A DNA stretch of 64,000 nucleotides from Gossypium raimondii (GCF_025698545.1 NC_068575.1:57297980-57361979); one strand, 5' to 3'; counted from the first letter of the stretch, positions 1 to 11,735 are shown. The notes: generated by a model not told the origin, from the sequence alone. Numbers and translations: made by a program.

Positions 1-409
1 GAAGTGAAATTCCAAAGGTTAAGTTGAGATGCACTTTCTTGACAATTCGACCAAAAATGGATTCCTAAAGTCGGATGAAAAATGTGCAGTGAAAATTTGT
101 GTTTAAAGGATCTGACATTGTCTTGAAAAAGTAGAATGAGAAATTGAAATGTTAATGCACTTTTTGTCTCAGCCACAACAGAACTGACTGAGATTCGGAC
201 TTCACCCCTAATTCGTTCAACATATTAAGATTTTATTAGTAATAATTAATAGCAACCCAGATGAGTTTTGATTTAGTGATATGGTTTTTTAATTTATAAA
301 TTAAAAGAAAAAGAGAACATTTTCTTCTTTTCCTTTACTAAATTATTTATAAATAAAACAGTGTCGTTAAATGAAGCCAAAATGGTAAATTCCAAACTTT
401 ATTTTAAAT
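1..409. other. Intergenic AT-rich flank
   Basis: No open frame or RNA gene that I can support. It is ordinary AT-rich plant spacer leading into the promoter of the first gene. Confidence 0.5.
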
Positions 410-490
410 CTCAACGGCTAGTTGGGGCCCTCAAAATTAGAACGTTACCATCCCTCCAAACCTTCCATTCCATTTATAAATATAAATAAC
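410..490 (+). promoter_or_regulatory. Putative promoter with MSA-like and TATA motifs
   Basis: A CTCAACGGCTA block at 410-420 matches the plant M-phase-specific activator consensus YCYAACGGYYA except at one position. A TATAAA lies at 475-480 and a second TATAAATA-like stretch follows directly. The start codon at 610 is about 130 bases downstream, leaving a leader of roughly 100 bases. MSA elements bind three-repeat MYB proteins and drive G2/M expression. That this one works is inference. Confidence 0.35.
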
Positions 491-609
491 TTCACACCAC
501 ACCACAATTCAATTCAATATATCCATTTCTTCAACCCCACTTAAAATTTAAGCCTTTTTCTTTTTTTTTAATTGATCTCAATAGTTCAAAGCAATATCCA
601 CCCGTATCA

Positions 610-1188
610 ATGGCGGAGCAAGCGGTGGAAAAGCCACTTAACAGTTCATCTGAGTCTGAAAATGGTGGAATATTGGAGAAAACCCCGCCACTCCAGGACC
701 AGAAAATTGATGAGAATATTCAAGAAGATTCAGGCAAAGATTTGAAAAAAACGTGCACCCCTGATAGGCTTAAAGTCCCCAAGGCATTCAAGTTCCCTGA
801 AAGGTAAGTAACTCCAACATATCTTTTATTTTGGTTTAAAATTATGATCTGTTTCATGAATTTCTCTTTTTTCGTGGTTGGTTTCAGGTATAGAAGTCCA
901 ACCGATTCTATGATGTCGCCTGTTACAAAAGGTCTTCTTGCAAGAAACAGGAAAGCTGGAGGTTCACTCTTACCACCTAGTATAAATCAAACTAAGGTAA
1001 TTTTCGAACTCAATCTTGTAATCTGTTATTGAGATGAGAAATTTATAATCCTAAATCAATCTATGAAGTTTGTATTGATTTATCATTTGCATATTTTTAT
1101 TCTAATTTTTCAAGTTATTTACTGTGTTCTTCGATGTTTGCAGATCCATGAATTGCGTGTTCAAGATGTTGGTCTTTCTCACAACTGA
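610..1188 (+). CDS. Small Ser/Thr-Pro-rich plant protein, three exons, function unknown
   Basis: I do not recognise this protein by name. Three exons join cleanly: 610-803 (donor GTAAGTAA), 888-996 (acceptor TTTCAG, donor GTAATT) and 1144-1188 (acceptor TTGCAG, stop TGA). Exon lengths 194+109+45 give 115 residues. The first ~50 residues are acidic and Ser/Gln-rich and look disordered. The middle (around 55-101) is basic, with FKFPERYRSP, a MSPVTKGLLARNRK stretch and SLLPPS, and is probably the conserved core. Several proline-directed sites (TPP, TPD, RSPT, MSPV) would suit CDK or MAPK phosphorylation. Together with the MSA-like box upstream, this hints at a cell-cycle role, which is inference only. 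No signal peptide or membrane segment is seen. Confidence 0.72.
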
Positions 1189-1793
1189 ACAAGCTAAAAC
1201 CAGATGGATTTGTCTGAAATGAAATGGTGTTAATGTCGATATAAATTACAAGCAAAAAGAATGCTGTTTATGGGATGTAATCTCTCTTTTTTTTGGATGC
1301 GAAATCTTGTTCTAATAATAACATATTTTTGGTAGCTGATTAATCATAATGTTCAAGTGCTTCATGGGAGAGCGAGTAAAGTGATGTTTTTACAAAAGGA
1401 AAAATGAGCTCTTATATTCTGTTCTCCAAAGAAAAGAAGAAGAAGAAGAAGAAGAAGAAACTGTTTTTCAACCATTTTATCTGGAAAAGTTAACCAAACA
1501 GAACTTTAAAAAATATGGTTTGATGATTTGTTGAAGATAATGGCTCATTCTAACAACTCTCCAGAATAACTTGGTTAAAACCAATGACCCCGATATCTTC
1601 TCTCTGCCTTCCATTGTTAGCTTTATAATAACTCCCCCCCATTTTTGTTTATGCCCCCACCCCCATTGATCTTCTCATCTTACTTTTCCCTATATTCTTT
1701 CCTCTCATCATGAAGTTTCCATCTTCCACTTCTCTAAGCAAAAATAGGTGATCAGATTGAAGATTCCAACTAAGTTATCATAGAGTTGAAGCT
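1189..1793. other. Intergenic, with a GAA microsatellite
   Basis: This holds the 3' UTR of the upstream gene and the promoter and 5' UTR of the next. A GAA/AAG trinucleotide run lies at about 1435-1459. C-rich runs and a pyrimidine-rich stretch at 1630-1740 look like leader sequence for the gene starting at 1794. Confidence 0.5.
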
Positions 1794-2736
1794 ATGGGTA
1801 ATGAAAGCCGCATGAAATCAACAGATATTCAAGTTAAACCTCTTTCAAGGCATGAAAGTTCAGCCTCCTCCTCTTCTTCATCATCTTCTTATTCTCAGAA
1901 CCTTGAAAAATCCCAACTCAACAAGTCATCAACAGCTACTGAGCAGACCCCAGGTAATGGAATGGATGCACAACAAACTCCAGCAGTGTACGTACCAGAT
2001 CGGATACCATCGTCCATTTTCAGTAGCAAACCTGCAACACCAACGGACTGGAGCAATGCTTCAAACGAATCGTTATTCAGCATTCATGTTGGGAATAACA
2101 GCTTCTCAACGGATCAATTCCTTACGCTGTATAAATCTGGTGAATTAACCAAGTTGGATGAGCAGATTATTGCCCAATGTGGCGTCTTGCCTTCACTGAA
2201 AGAACTAGATGACATGGCGGAAAGGGAAGATGAAAATATAGGCAAGAAAGAAATGCCAACGACAGGGATCAGAACCAAACAAGTTGCACAGGATAATGGC
2301 TACAGATATGGCAGTGGAAACCAAACCCATGAACCGAAATTCCCAGCAGAGGCCCATAATTCACCTAAAAGTAGCGTGTCTTGTCGGTCTGATGAGAGCA
2401 CTCTTTCCTTTGCATTCCCTGTGTAAGAAACTATACTTGCAACACTTGATTATGATTCATCTATTTTATGGAAAGCATGGAACTGAACTTGTTTAGCTGT
2501 AAATTAATTACAGGTTGAATGGAACGGATGGTGGAAGACTGAGTTCAGTAAATAGCTACCAAAACAACCGAGGATTCAAGATACAGTCAGTAAAGCAACA
2601 GCAGCAGCAAGTTCAAGAGCAAGAGCAAGAGCCGAAGCAATATGCTGAAGAAGTGAAACCAAAAGCTCAGGGTACTCCCCAAAATGCATCCGGTCGAAGC
2701 TGGTTTGCCTGGTTCCATTGCTGCCGATATCCTTGA
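1794..2736 (+). CDS. Ser/Gln-rich plant-specific protein, two exons
   Basis: Exons 1794-2422 (donor GTAAGAAA) and 2514-2736 (acceptor TTACAG) join in frame to 283 residues. The protein begins MGNES, has a polyserine run near residues 24-33, and has a conserved-looking block (PTDWSNASNESLFSIHVGNNSF, residues about 80-101) followed by a short leucine-rich helix (LTKLDEQIIAQCGVLPSLKEL). A Gln/Glu-rich low-complexity tract follows, and the C terminus is WFAWFHCCRYP. I recall uncharacterised plant proteins with the same layout but cannot name a function. The N-terminal Gly and the C-terminal aromatic/Cys cluster could mean lipid modification and membrane attachment, but residue 6 is Arg, which weakens an N-myristoylation call. 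An SSR-like CAG run codes the Gln stretch. Confidence 0.72.
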
Positions 2737-4395
2737 TTTTTCATTAAAACAATCTGACCTGCACTACCTGCTCATCTAATCATTTCCCAGGGAAGGGAAA
2801 CATCCATTGCCTGCCCTCTAGTTAACTATAATGTTATATTAGATGGTTTCTAGTATTGTATTAAAAGAGAAAAGCATGTATTGGGAGGAAGATAGTTTGA
2901 ATTATCAATGTACAGATATTTATGTGTTGGTAATGCAAGGTTGAACATTGGTTGAGAAAAGACTCTGAAGAGGAGTTAAATATATAGGATTGTTCTTACC
3001 TTTAATTGTTCAACACATGCGTTATCATTTCTTATGTTCGTGTTCATGTTAACACGTCTCTACAATAAGTATAGTGTGTGTTTATTTTAAAATTTTGTTT
3101 TATTTAAACATATATTGAAAATTTGATCACTTTCCTTCAGTTGCACTATTTATAGAATTTTATCCTTTTTGCCCCTATATTTTTACCATTTTGTCCCTAC
3201 ATTTCTACCGTTTTGCCTTTTGGAAAACAATATAAACAACAAAAAGAGAAATCACTCTTTCCTCTTTGCCTGCTTTGCTTTAGTCATTTTTCAATCAAGT
3301 GTCCTATTCTTTTGAGAAGAACAATTTCAATAGTTGTTCCACTTTTTTTTATTTGGGTGTACGAATATAAAAATATTATGCTAACTTTGGAGGGCGACGA
3401 TTAAGGTAAATTTATTTTTAAGATGATGGTTCTTTCACGGCACAATAATTACTTTATTATATATTTATCTTTAATTTATTTTTTCAGTCAATACTAACGA
3501 GTTTATTTTTCAGCGTGTTTTTCCAACATTTTAATCATCAAAGTGTACAATTTGGATCTACCTAAATTCCAATTTTCCATTTTGTTTTTGATGATTTACA
3601 TTTTCTTGGCTTATACTGTATAATTTCAATTTTATTTCTGCAAAATATGCTCCCAAAAAAAAACCCTACATCTTCCTGTAACATGCTTCTAAATAAAATG
3701 GTTAAGTTTTTTTTTTTTTTTTGCGACAATAACTACATATTATAGTTGTTATTTGTGGTTTTGATTTTCTTTCTCACCGATTTTCACTCTTATTGACCCA
3801 AATAGTAGTATTAGGTTTAAATCTATCAAAGTCTTTCAAAAAACATTTTTTAACTTAATGTCACAGAATAGATATGGGAGCAAACTCTTGGTAGTGCTCG
3901 ACTTAAACCGGACGATATGTTTGTAGCAAGTATGAATCTCAAAATGCAGAGTCATAAAAGGCAGCAATATGGGGGTCTTTTTTGCTTGTCAATCGCCTAC
4001 AAACTCATCTTATATATATTAAATCATTTAAAAATAAAAATAAAAACCTTTGATCCACCATTAAAAAGCCAAAGAAATCATTTCAGCCGATGCTTTATAA
4101 ATTAGTACCTTAATAACTACGAATCTTGAAATTTTAAAATTATAAATTCACCGAAATATGGGAGTTTTACTTTTGTAAATAACTTTTTATAAAGAAAAAA
4201 GAATCACTCGATTTAAGGAAAGGCCTTATGCAGTTAATAATTGTTCTTAACAAAACTAATGACTAGAACATCTCAAAAATAAAGCTAAAATGAAGCAGCC
4301 ACAGATACTCAAAAGGACTAGATATGCTTTTATCAAATAATATTTAGTCTCTAGTCACGCTTCCACCCAATGCTCAAAAGTTAAGGCCACAAGAT
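2737..4395. other. Intergenic AT-rich spacer
   Basis: The 3' UTR of the preceding gene runs to about 3000. I see no gene beyond it: short frames at 3213 and 3917 have no recognisable composition. Long homopolymer T runs occur near 3708-3722. Confidence 0.45.
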
Positions 4396-4462
4396 TTGTT
4401 TCCAAACATAAACAATTATATGTATAGTATGGTAATTGGTTTATTTGCCACTACAGTCACTA

Positions 4463-4735
4463 CTAGTGCTTTCCTGTGTTACCTTGACGATAACGATCCT
4501 CAGGGTTATGTGGTCTCTCATAAGGATTCACTTTCTCACGCCCTGAGGTATTTGATCGACGGTACCCATGTGACAAAACCTTGTAGTCGATTGCAGCAGC
4601 TAGATGTCTTGCACCTCCTCTTAGATATTTGTTAGCCAGAAAAGAATCCATTGCACTGCTCCCAGGGACTAGAGGGTTACCAATATCTTCACATCTGACA
4701 CCTTTTGGTCCAGTGGTGAGCAACAAAAACAGCAC
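4463..4735 (-). CDS. Possible exon of a secreted-peptide-like protein, unidentified
   Basis: The minus frame reads a hydrophobic stretch (LFLLLTT), a short linker, then a basic segment with KYLRGGARHL, SHGYRRSNTSGREKVNPYER and DRYRQ. It looks like the end of a signal peptide followed by a small basic secreted domain. There is no ATG in frame: the frame is open back to a stop near 4767 and contains an AG acceptor-like site (TTGTAG) near 4749, so an upstream exon would be needed. The NPY-x-R pattern faintly recalls the end of RALF peptides, but the cysteines and the rest of RALF are missing, so I do not assign that family. It could also be a decayed exon. A donor-like CAAG|GTAACA sits near the 3' end. 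Confidence 0.3.
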   Translation of the reverse strand: MLFLLLTTGPKGVRCEDIGNPLVPGSSAMDSFLANKYLRGGARHLAAAIDYKVLSHGYRRSNTSGREKVNPYERPHNPEDRYRQGNTGKH

Positions 4736-5739
4736 AAGGCAAACCCTACAACATTCACCAAATGATTAGCCAACATAACACCTCCAGACAAAGTAATGCA
4801 AGACTCAGGCTTGTATATTTATTTATACATTGTTTCATCACCATTGTGTTAACTTTTTGCTTCTGAAGCATTTGAACTGCAATCTTAGTGGTTACTGGAT
4901 GTGTCATCTTTTCGATGTTTTACAAGAGATGTAAAGCAATGTACAGTTGAAAGAAAATAACTTAAGTGTTTTACTGAAGACATCTTGAAGACTGCAGAAC
5001 CCAAGACAATGAGATGAGATGAATGAATTTCTCCTCGGAGAATCCCAGGATGAGGAGATTTAGTCAAACAAATGCAACCTACCAAAGCTCCCCAGTCTTG
5101 ATGTTTGTATCTGTGGGGATGAGTTGTTTTGTGTCTACATGTACACAAGCGGTGGATTGCTGCATCTTCACCATCTTTGCAAGAGATCAAAGTGGTGAAT
5201 TGCAAGGAGACCAAAGGTCACTTAAATTTTTCTCTCACTCATGACAGTATTATATTAGGAAAAGCCAAAATTAACAGAGAAAAGGTAAAGTCCATGCTAC
5301 TGATATTGGTATACGAAGAAAACTCTGAACAGAAGATAAAATTTAAGAAGTTGGCACTGTTTTTTACCAGCAGCATGAGAGAATATGATCAAAATGAGTT
5401 CAAGAGCCTTTTTTGGGATCCAAGACACCAATAAACACAAAGATCTTTTGGACTTCCATATATGGTTGGCAGGAGAAGAAAAAAGAAAGGAGAAAGAGCT
5501 GGATAAAACAAAACATTTCTTTTACGAGGTTAAAAAAAAAAGTTCTTCAAAATCAGTTTTACAAGCAACACCCATTTCAGCCATTAATTGTTTCATGTTT
5601 TGTCAAGTATTGAGATCAATAGCTTGATATTAGCGAAGTGATTTATCGGGTTGTATTGGAAGAGACTATCGGCAGCTAGGACACAGTATGCTCCTCACCT
5701 AGCTAGTTAACTACTTAACTTTAAACTCAAACATACAAA
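4736..5739. other. Spacer or introns/UTR of a minus-strand gene
   Basis: No convincing coding sequence. Several frames of 66-109 codons on both strands overlap one another, have odd composition and no splice support. If the signals at 4463-4735 and 5740-6482 belong to one minus-strand transcript, this stretch would be intron, but nothing here proves that. Confidence 0.3.
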
Positions 5740-6482
5740 TCATACAAGAATCTTATAAGGGTGGAGCAGACAGGCAATCTCCGGTACTATATATGTATAT
5801 ATCAAGCAATAAAAAAGGAAATATGAGAGAGAAAGGAAGTACCATCCTCTGCTTTTCTCTTGATTTGTTGATTTTGTGTCCGACACCTGAGCTTCTTTAG
5901 CAATTTTTAAGGTTTTGCTCTTATAGAAGTTCGAAATGAAGCTTGAAAAGGATCCCATAACCATCTCCTTCATCTTTCTTCCCATGCAAACTACCTTTCC
6001 TATGGGAGCCTCCATGAGTATGTTTATCAGGAACATGATTGCTTCTTCCACACCCTTCATCAATGGCAACCAGGAAAGCAGTGTAATATCCTGACAAGAA
6101 AACAACATTAGAATCAAAATTACTAATACCATATAAATATACATAAGTTAACCCAAATGAAAAGGAATTTAATTTGGTTAAAATTTATTAGGTAAATTTT
6201 CTAATATCTCATAGCCAGCTAGTTTAGAAGATCAAAATTCTAACATCTGTAGATTTCAAGAAGTACACTTCCACATTTAGTTTTGTTCGTGATTTATTAT
6301 TGATGATTTTACATGTATGGTTTATTAAATTTTATTTTTGATTTATTTTACACAAACCGACGATCGACACAATCAAGCATAATCGACACCCAAACGAGAA
6401 TTGATTACATACCTGTTTCGCCAAGAGCCTACATTTCTCCCATGAATTCTTGAAAATTGGTTGGTCTGAAATCTCTTCCATG
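5740..6482 (-). CDS. Weakly supported minus-strand gene, at least two exons
   Basis: A candidate first exon runs from ATG at about 6482 to about 6414 on the minus strand, coding MEEISDQPIFKNSWEKCRLL and ending AAACAG before a good donor, GTATGTAATC. A second open stretch starts after the acceptor CTTGTCAG near 6092, at DITLLSWLPLMKG, and stays open to 5740. Joined at phase 0 this gives a protein with a hydrophobic C-terminal part. I recognise no family. Another frame of the second exon is also open for about 50 codons, so the true frame is unsure. The ATG context and donor are the best evidence. Confidence 0.3.
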
Positions 6483-7378
6483 GATTTAGGCACGGCGTCG
6501 TCGTTTCCGCAAATAAGAATTTCATTATAGATTTAGGGTGTAGGGTTTAAGATAGATCTCTTTAATGACCTTTCTCATTGAAAATTGTCATATGTTGGAA
6601 TCTGACGCGCCTTATGTAATGTCCATTTCATTGTTTGGGTTTTGTTGTGATGAGTTGGTGAAAGCCCAATACAGCCCACAAAGGATTTGGTAAATTGTGT
6701 AAAAACACATACATCAAAAATAGTAAATATTTTTAACAAGAAAATTCACTGGCCAACCATCAGATGTCATTTTTAAAGTTATCGATAGGTTTTGAGGTTG
6801 AAATGGTTGTTTAATAATAGTATAAATATCCTTTAAAAATTAAATTTTAATTTAATGTGTGATTGTATAAATAAACTTTAATTTGGTATAATGAAACCTT
6901 AATTGTGGTTCAAATATATATTTAAAACTTTAATTTTGTTTTAATCATACACATTTAAAGAACTAAATACATCAATATATTTTTATATTGAATAAATATA
7001 ATTATTATATAAATATCAGTAATTATATTAATAATTTATAAAAATTAGGTCAAATTAAAGATTTATGTATACAATTATAATATATAGTGCACGTATTAAA
7101 ATAATTGTTATATTAGAAAATGAATGCCAATAACATTTTCCGTATGTGTGAAGGGAAGCTCAAAATCCCAACTCTTACGGTATATAAACTTCTCTAATTC
7201 AACATCAAACTTGCATGATTTGTTTGTCATTATTCCAACCACCAAAAGTAAAAAACCACTTTCTTAAGGACGTAAATGGTCAGAATGTGGAGAAAATCTA
7301 TTTTGCATTTTCCCTTCTGGTAAAAGAATTTCATTGTTGATTTAAAGATGTTTCCCATTCTATTATGGTTAATAATAT
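6483..7378. other. AT-rich intergenic spacer
   Basis: I see no genes. Composition becomes very AT-rich from about 6780 to 7110 and no repeat with clear ends is visible. Confidence 0.45.
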
Positions 7379-8024
7379 GGGTTAGTTTAACAATGCTTTT
7401 GAAAAGTGCTATGGAAAAATATTTTTGAAAAGTTTGGTTTAAAATTTAAGTGTTTGGCATTGTTATTAAAAAATACTTTTAAGAAATAAAATGTTCATTT
7501 TAGAAATGTTATTATCAAGTAACAAATATACATTTAAATAATATTTAAATTAGTTAGTACTATTATATTTTAGCAAGAATATAAAAATTATTATAACTAG
7601 TTGTTAATATTTTAATATATGAAATATAAATTTTAAATATTTTTAAACAATAAATATTAATTATTTATAAAATTTAATTAAAATATATAAACTATATTTT
7701 AAATATTTAAATATAACCATTAAATATTTGTAATTAATATTTTAAAAATATTTTTATTTTATTTTAATGAATGATTTTAACACATTTGTAATTAAGCACC
7801 TAGAAGAAAAAAAGGGAAAGTACTATGTTATTGGAGGGATAAAAAGTAATTAAGCATCAAAAGTGTTTTTGTGAAAGGAAAGCTAAAAAATTTTAGCTTT
7901 TTCTTTTCAAAAGTGTTTTTGAGCAAAAAAATTTCAGCCAAAAGCAACTTATTTAGCACAACTTTTCTTTCAAAAATATTTTTGGAGCTAGAAGTGCTTT
8001 TTTTAAGTGCTACTAAACATGCCC
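7379..8024. mobile_element. MITE-like element with imperfect terminal inverted repeats
   Basis: The left end reads GGGTTAGTTTAACAATGCTT and the right end, reverse-complemented, reads GGGCATGTTTAGTAGCACTT. The sub-terminal AAAAGTGC/GCACTTTT motifs are also mirrored (7395-7410 and 7990-8012). This is the pattern of a non-autonomous DNA transposon. The flanks share only TAT, so the target duplication, and hence the superfamily, is not settled. No coding capacity; the interior is almost pure AT. Confidence 0.45.
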
Positions 8025-8216
8025 TATGTTTGCTATCTATTGGGATCGACTAGCATAAACAACGAGATAGTAAAAGTGGAGAAGATCGAACACAAACATT
8101 TCACGCGAAAAACCCTCAAAGAGGGAAAAACCCTCAAAGAGGGAAAAACCATGGGTAACGGTGACTTTGACTTTTCACTAAATAAGTAAATAAGCAAGAG
8201 TAAAATATGGAGAAAA
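7611..8216 (+). repeat. Direct repeat, copy 1
   Basis: This 0.6-kb stretch recurs at 9265-9808 with only small changes, including the right part of the MITE-like element and about 190 bases of its 3' flank (ACTAGCATAAACAA, GTGGAGAAGATCGAACAC, AAAAACCCTC). Because flank is included, the pair arose by segmental duplication and not by two insertions. Copy 1 carries an extra piece after the AAACCCTC motif (triplicated CTCAAAGAGGGAAAAAC) that copy 2 lacks. Confidence 0.75.
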
Positions 8217-9264
8217 TAAACCTAAATGTACTAAACGTATAATCCTAAATCCCAAAAATAAAGTCATAACTCAAAAACAAAATTCTTTTCATAATTACCA
8301 CAAAATTCTCATAAAAACTCATATGCAACTACATCTTGTCACCCTCAAGAAAAACACTCACTGATTAGCATGTCTAAATCAAGGTTACTATGGCCCTTTA
8401 AATAGCTAATATTAGAGTTTTAATTATACTAAAATATTCCTGAAGCAGTCAAAGCTCAACTAGAAGAAGTCCTGTTGAGTTGTCCAAAACGTGGTTGTAT
8501 AATATCAGACATCATCGTGATGTCATGACATGCCAGCTTTCCTCGTTACGACATCGTTGTCACGTCCATTACCAAAAACTATCGCACCGTCCCAACGTCG
8601 GGGACCTCCTTTACGTCGGGCCTATTTTAGCCCTTTTTCAATTGCTCGTCGATTATCGTCTAAGTTTTTTCGCAAAATCCCAAATTTTTAAAAAAAAATT
8701 CAATATAACCCCTTTTACAAGTATTTAATCTTCTCTGCAATTTTAAACCGAGACCAAACCAACACAACCAATCAATTTCAACATATTTTCAAGATAGATT
8801 TAACGTATTCATAAGATAACCTCATCACATACCAAAACCAAAATTTGTTAGCCATACCAATGGCTAACCATTCATTCATTTCACATTAACATTTACTTTA
8901 CTAGCTTATAAATGCCATCGATTTCCAAAATAAAGTTTCTTTATATACCGAGATCTTGAGGTTGATAGTGTGATACGTCTCTAACCGAATCCAACCTCCG
9001 AGCTCTTAATACTACAAAACTGGGGAAAAAGAAACAGGGTAAGCACTTTGTGCTTAGTAAGTTCATGTAACAAGAATTATACTTACCTAATATTTTTAAT
9101 ACAATGCAATAAATATTCATACACTCATTCCATACATTATTCCCCTATCATGCACAAACTCAACATTCAAATTAGTCCAACAATTTCCATGTATCAATAA
9201 TTTATACCATGATTGATGAGCTCATCAATTCCATGATTTCCATTTCCTTGTTATTTTTCATATT
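8217..9264 (-). mobile_element. Probable LTR fragment of a gypsy-type element, reverse orientation
   Basis: Read on the minus strand, 8930-9080 has the order seen near 55560-55700 inside the solo LTR: a CTTACTAAGC motif, then a Gly/Val-codon-like GGAGGTTGGA stretch and a CACACTATC box. No coding sequence or clear ends. It sits exactly between the two copies of the direct repeat. Family assignment is by pattern likeness only. It is a fossil fragment. Confidence 0.35.
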
Positions 9265-9808
9265 TAAATATATGAAATATAAATTTTAAATATTTTTAAA
9301 TAATAAATATTAATTATTTATAAAATTTAATTAAAATATATAAACCATATTTTAAATATTTAAATATAACCATTAAATATTTGTAATTAATATTTTAAAA
9401 ATATTTTATTTTATTTTTAATGAATGATTTTAACACATTTGTAATTAAGCACCTAGAAGAAAAAAAGGGAAAGTACTATGTTATTGGAGGGATAAAAAGT
9501 AATTAAGCATCAAAAGTGTTTGTGAAAGGAAAGCTAAAAAATTTTAGCTTTTTCTTTTCAAAAGTGTTTTTAAGCAAAAAAATTTTAGCCAAAAGCAACT
9601 TATTTAGCACAACTTTTCTTTCAAAAATGTTTTTGGAGCCAAAAGTGCTTTTTTTAAGTGCTACTAAACATGCCTTATGTTTGCTATCTATTGGGGATCG
9701 ACTAGCATAAACAACAAGATAGTAAAAGTGGAGAAGATCGAACACAAACATTTCACGTGAAAAACCCTCAAAAAAAAAGTAAACAAGCAAGAGTAAAACA
9801 TGGAGAAA
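9265..9808 (+). repeat. Direct repeat, copy 2
   Basis: Second copy of 7611-8216, about 1.65 kb downstream in the same orientation. It starts at the same AATATATGAAATAT motif and ends at the GAGTAAAA(C/T)ATGGAGAAA motif, but lacks the left end of the MITE-like element and the tripled AAACCCTC segment. Beyond it the sequence passes straight into LTR-like DNA. Confidence 0.75.
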
Positions 9809-11735
9809 GCAACAAAAAATTGAAAGAAAATAGCAGCAAAAACACCAAGAAAACAGCAGCAAAAGGGCCCTCACCACCGTCACGCAACCACCGCCACCGT
9901 CTTTTTCCCCTTACCTCCACCACTTGAAAGCCACAATTAATCAAAAAGAAAAGCAAAACAAAAAAAGCAGCAGCAGAAAAAAAAACAAAAGAAAGAGTTC
10001 AAAAATCTGGCCGCCCTTCACCACCACCGTGCCCACCGCCGCGCCCTTGCTTTCCTTCCACCGCCAGCACCTACAACACAATCAAGCAAGGCAACAAGCA
10101 AAAAAGAAAAAAAATAGCAAGTAAAAAAAAACAGCAACCAAAAGGAAAAAGAAGGGAGAAAAGAGAAGAGAAAAGAAAAGAGAGAGAGAGAGAGAGGAGA
10201 AGGGAGGCGCACCGACCACTGCACCACCGAACGGAGGAAGCGTTAGCGGCGGCGTAAGGCTAGGGTTCGGCTCGAAGAAGAAAAAGAGAAAGAAAAGAAA
10301 GAAGAAAAAGAAAAGACAAAAGAAAAAATTATATATATCACAGTCGGGTCAACCCGACCCGCAAAACTGACCTGACCCACGGCACCCACCAACCCAACAG
10401 CAGGCCAGTCCACACCCAGGCAGCACAGCAGACCTGTCCAGCCAACAGCAGGCCATCCCACTCCCAGCAGGCCACACCAGCAGCAGCAGGCCCATTCCCA
10501 GTGGCCCAAAACAGCAACCCAGCAGAAAAAAAAGAAAGCAGGCCATTTTTAGCATGCCAACAGCAGACCCATTCCAACAGTTGGGCAGCAGGCCAGTCCA
10601 GCACCCAGCAGTCGGCCCACTCCACACGGCCCGCACCCCAGCTGATCCAGCAGGCCAGCAGATTCGGCCCAGTCCTTCGCAGCCCAACAGCAAAAAAAGG
10701 GGGAAATAAAAAAAAAGGGAAAAGGCCCAAAAGTGTGCAGTCCATAACTTTGGGTTTTGGTAAATTCTTGATCTTTTAATTTCGTCTAAATATTTAAATG
10801 TTGTCTCGTGTTTAATATTATTGGCATTTTCTTTGAGCTTTTTATTTTGTATTTATGTTTTAAATTTTATTTTATTTTAATTCGAACAATTTTAATACAT
10901 AAGGCAACGAACCGGTTTAACATTAAGTCGTTGATTTCATCGCTATATTGGGTGAATATCATTGGCTCGTGTTAAATACGGGACGCCCTTATAAAAAATC
11001 GAGAAATTCAAAAATCCTCGGGTTAAGAATAAAATGTCTATCTTTTGTAAATTATTAAATTATTTTTAAAAATATATATAATAATATGTAATTTATCACA
11101 ATTTTCGTATTTTAAAAAAATTTAGTGTTTTCAGAAAAAATTCTAGTGTTTCAAAATTTTTGTGTTAAAAAATTTTTTTGTGTTTTCAAAAAAAATTCCC
11201 GTCTTTCAAAATTTTCATGTTTTTTTTTAAAAAATTCGTGTTTCAAAACTTTCGTATTTTCAAAAAATTCTAGTGTTTAAAAAATTTTGTTTTTTTTAAA
11301 AAAAAATTCGTGTTTTCAAAAAGTTTTCTTGTTTCAAAAATTTTCGTGTTTTCAAAAAATTCTCGTGTTTCAATCAGATCACGATTAAATAATAATTAGA
11401 ACTCGTATTTTTAAAAATTAGGACAACGTCCGCTTAACGAGATACAAATTTTGGGCGTCGCGAGGGTGCTAATACCTTCCTTGCGCCTAACAGACTCCCA
11501 AACTCTAATTTTCTCTAGAATTTTGACGTAGACCTAAACTCGGCCTTTTTAAAAAAAAATGAAATTTACAAAATAATTTTTCTTTTAAAAAAGAGAATTT
11601 GATAGGTGTCTGATCACACCTAGAAAAAAAAGATCGGTGGTGACTCCTCTTTTGTAAAAAAATCAAGACCCTGTTTTCAAATTTTCAACAATCAATTCGA
11701 CTAACGCCCGTGCTAAAATTTTTTAGGTCGCTACA
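9809..11735 (+). mobile_element. LTR or LTR remnant of a Tat-type gypsy element
   Basis: The last 300 bases (11430-11735) match, in order, the 3' end of the 5' LTR at 53130-53358: ATTTTGGGCGT, GAGGGTGCTAAT, a CTTCCTT-CG block, ACTCCC, the GATCACACCT / GATTGGTGGCGACTCC pair, and a terminal CTACA / CGACA. The upstream part is a GC-richer section full of CAGCAGGCCCA-like words (10370-10700), as in the non-coding LTR of such elements. The right end (CA at 11735) abuts host exon sequence. The left end is not defined and no internal coding region is present. It is a fossil, solo or truncated. Confidence 0.5.
11100..11380. repeat. Degenerate short tandem repeats, TTTTCGTGTTTCAAAA type
   Basis: About ten imperfect copies of TTCGTGTTT(T)CAAAAA(A)TT, each 20-35 bases, lie within the LTR-like segment. 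They explain why this region has no complexity and no genes. Confidence 0.6.

Noticed and set aside
4885-5214. 109-codon minus frame with many Cys and His
   Set aside because: No repeating Cys/His spacing, no homology I recognise, and overlapping plus-strand frames of equal length.
9503-9956. Minus-strand frames rich in Phe/Leu resembling membrane proteins
   Set aside because: They come from poly-A and AAAG-rich repeat DNA of the direct-repeat copy. The same sequence at 7871-8053 codes nothing consistent.
10243-10745. Overlapping GC-richer frames of 88-135 codons on the minus strand, Trp/Cys/Gly-rich
   Set aside because: They arise from repeated CAGCAGGCCCA-like words within the LTR-like segment. 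Frames on both strands are open together and composition is not protein-like.
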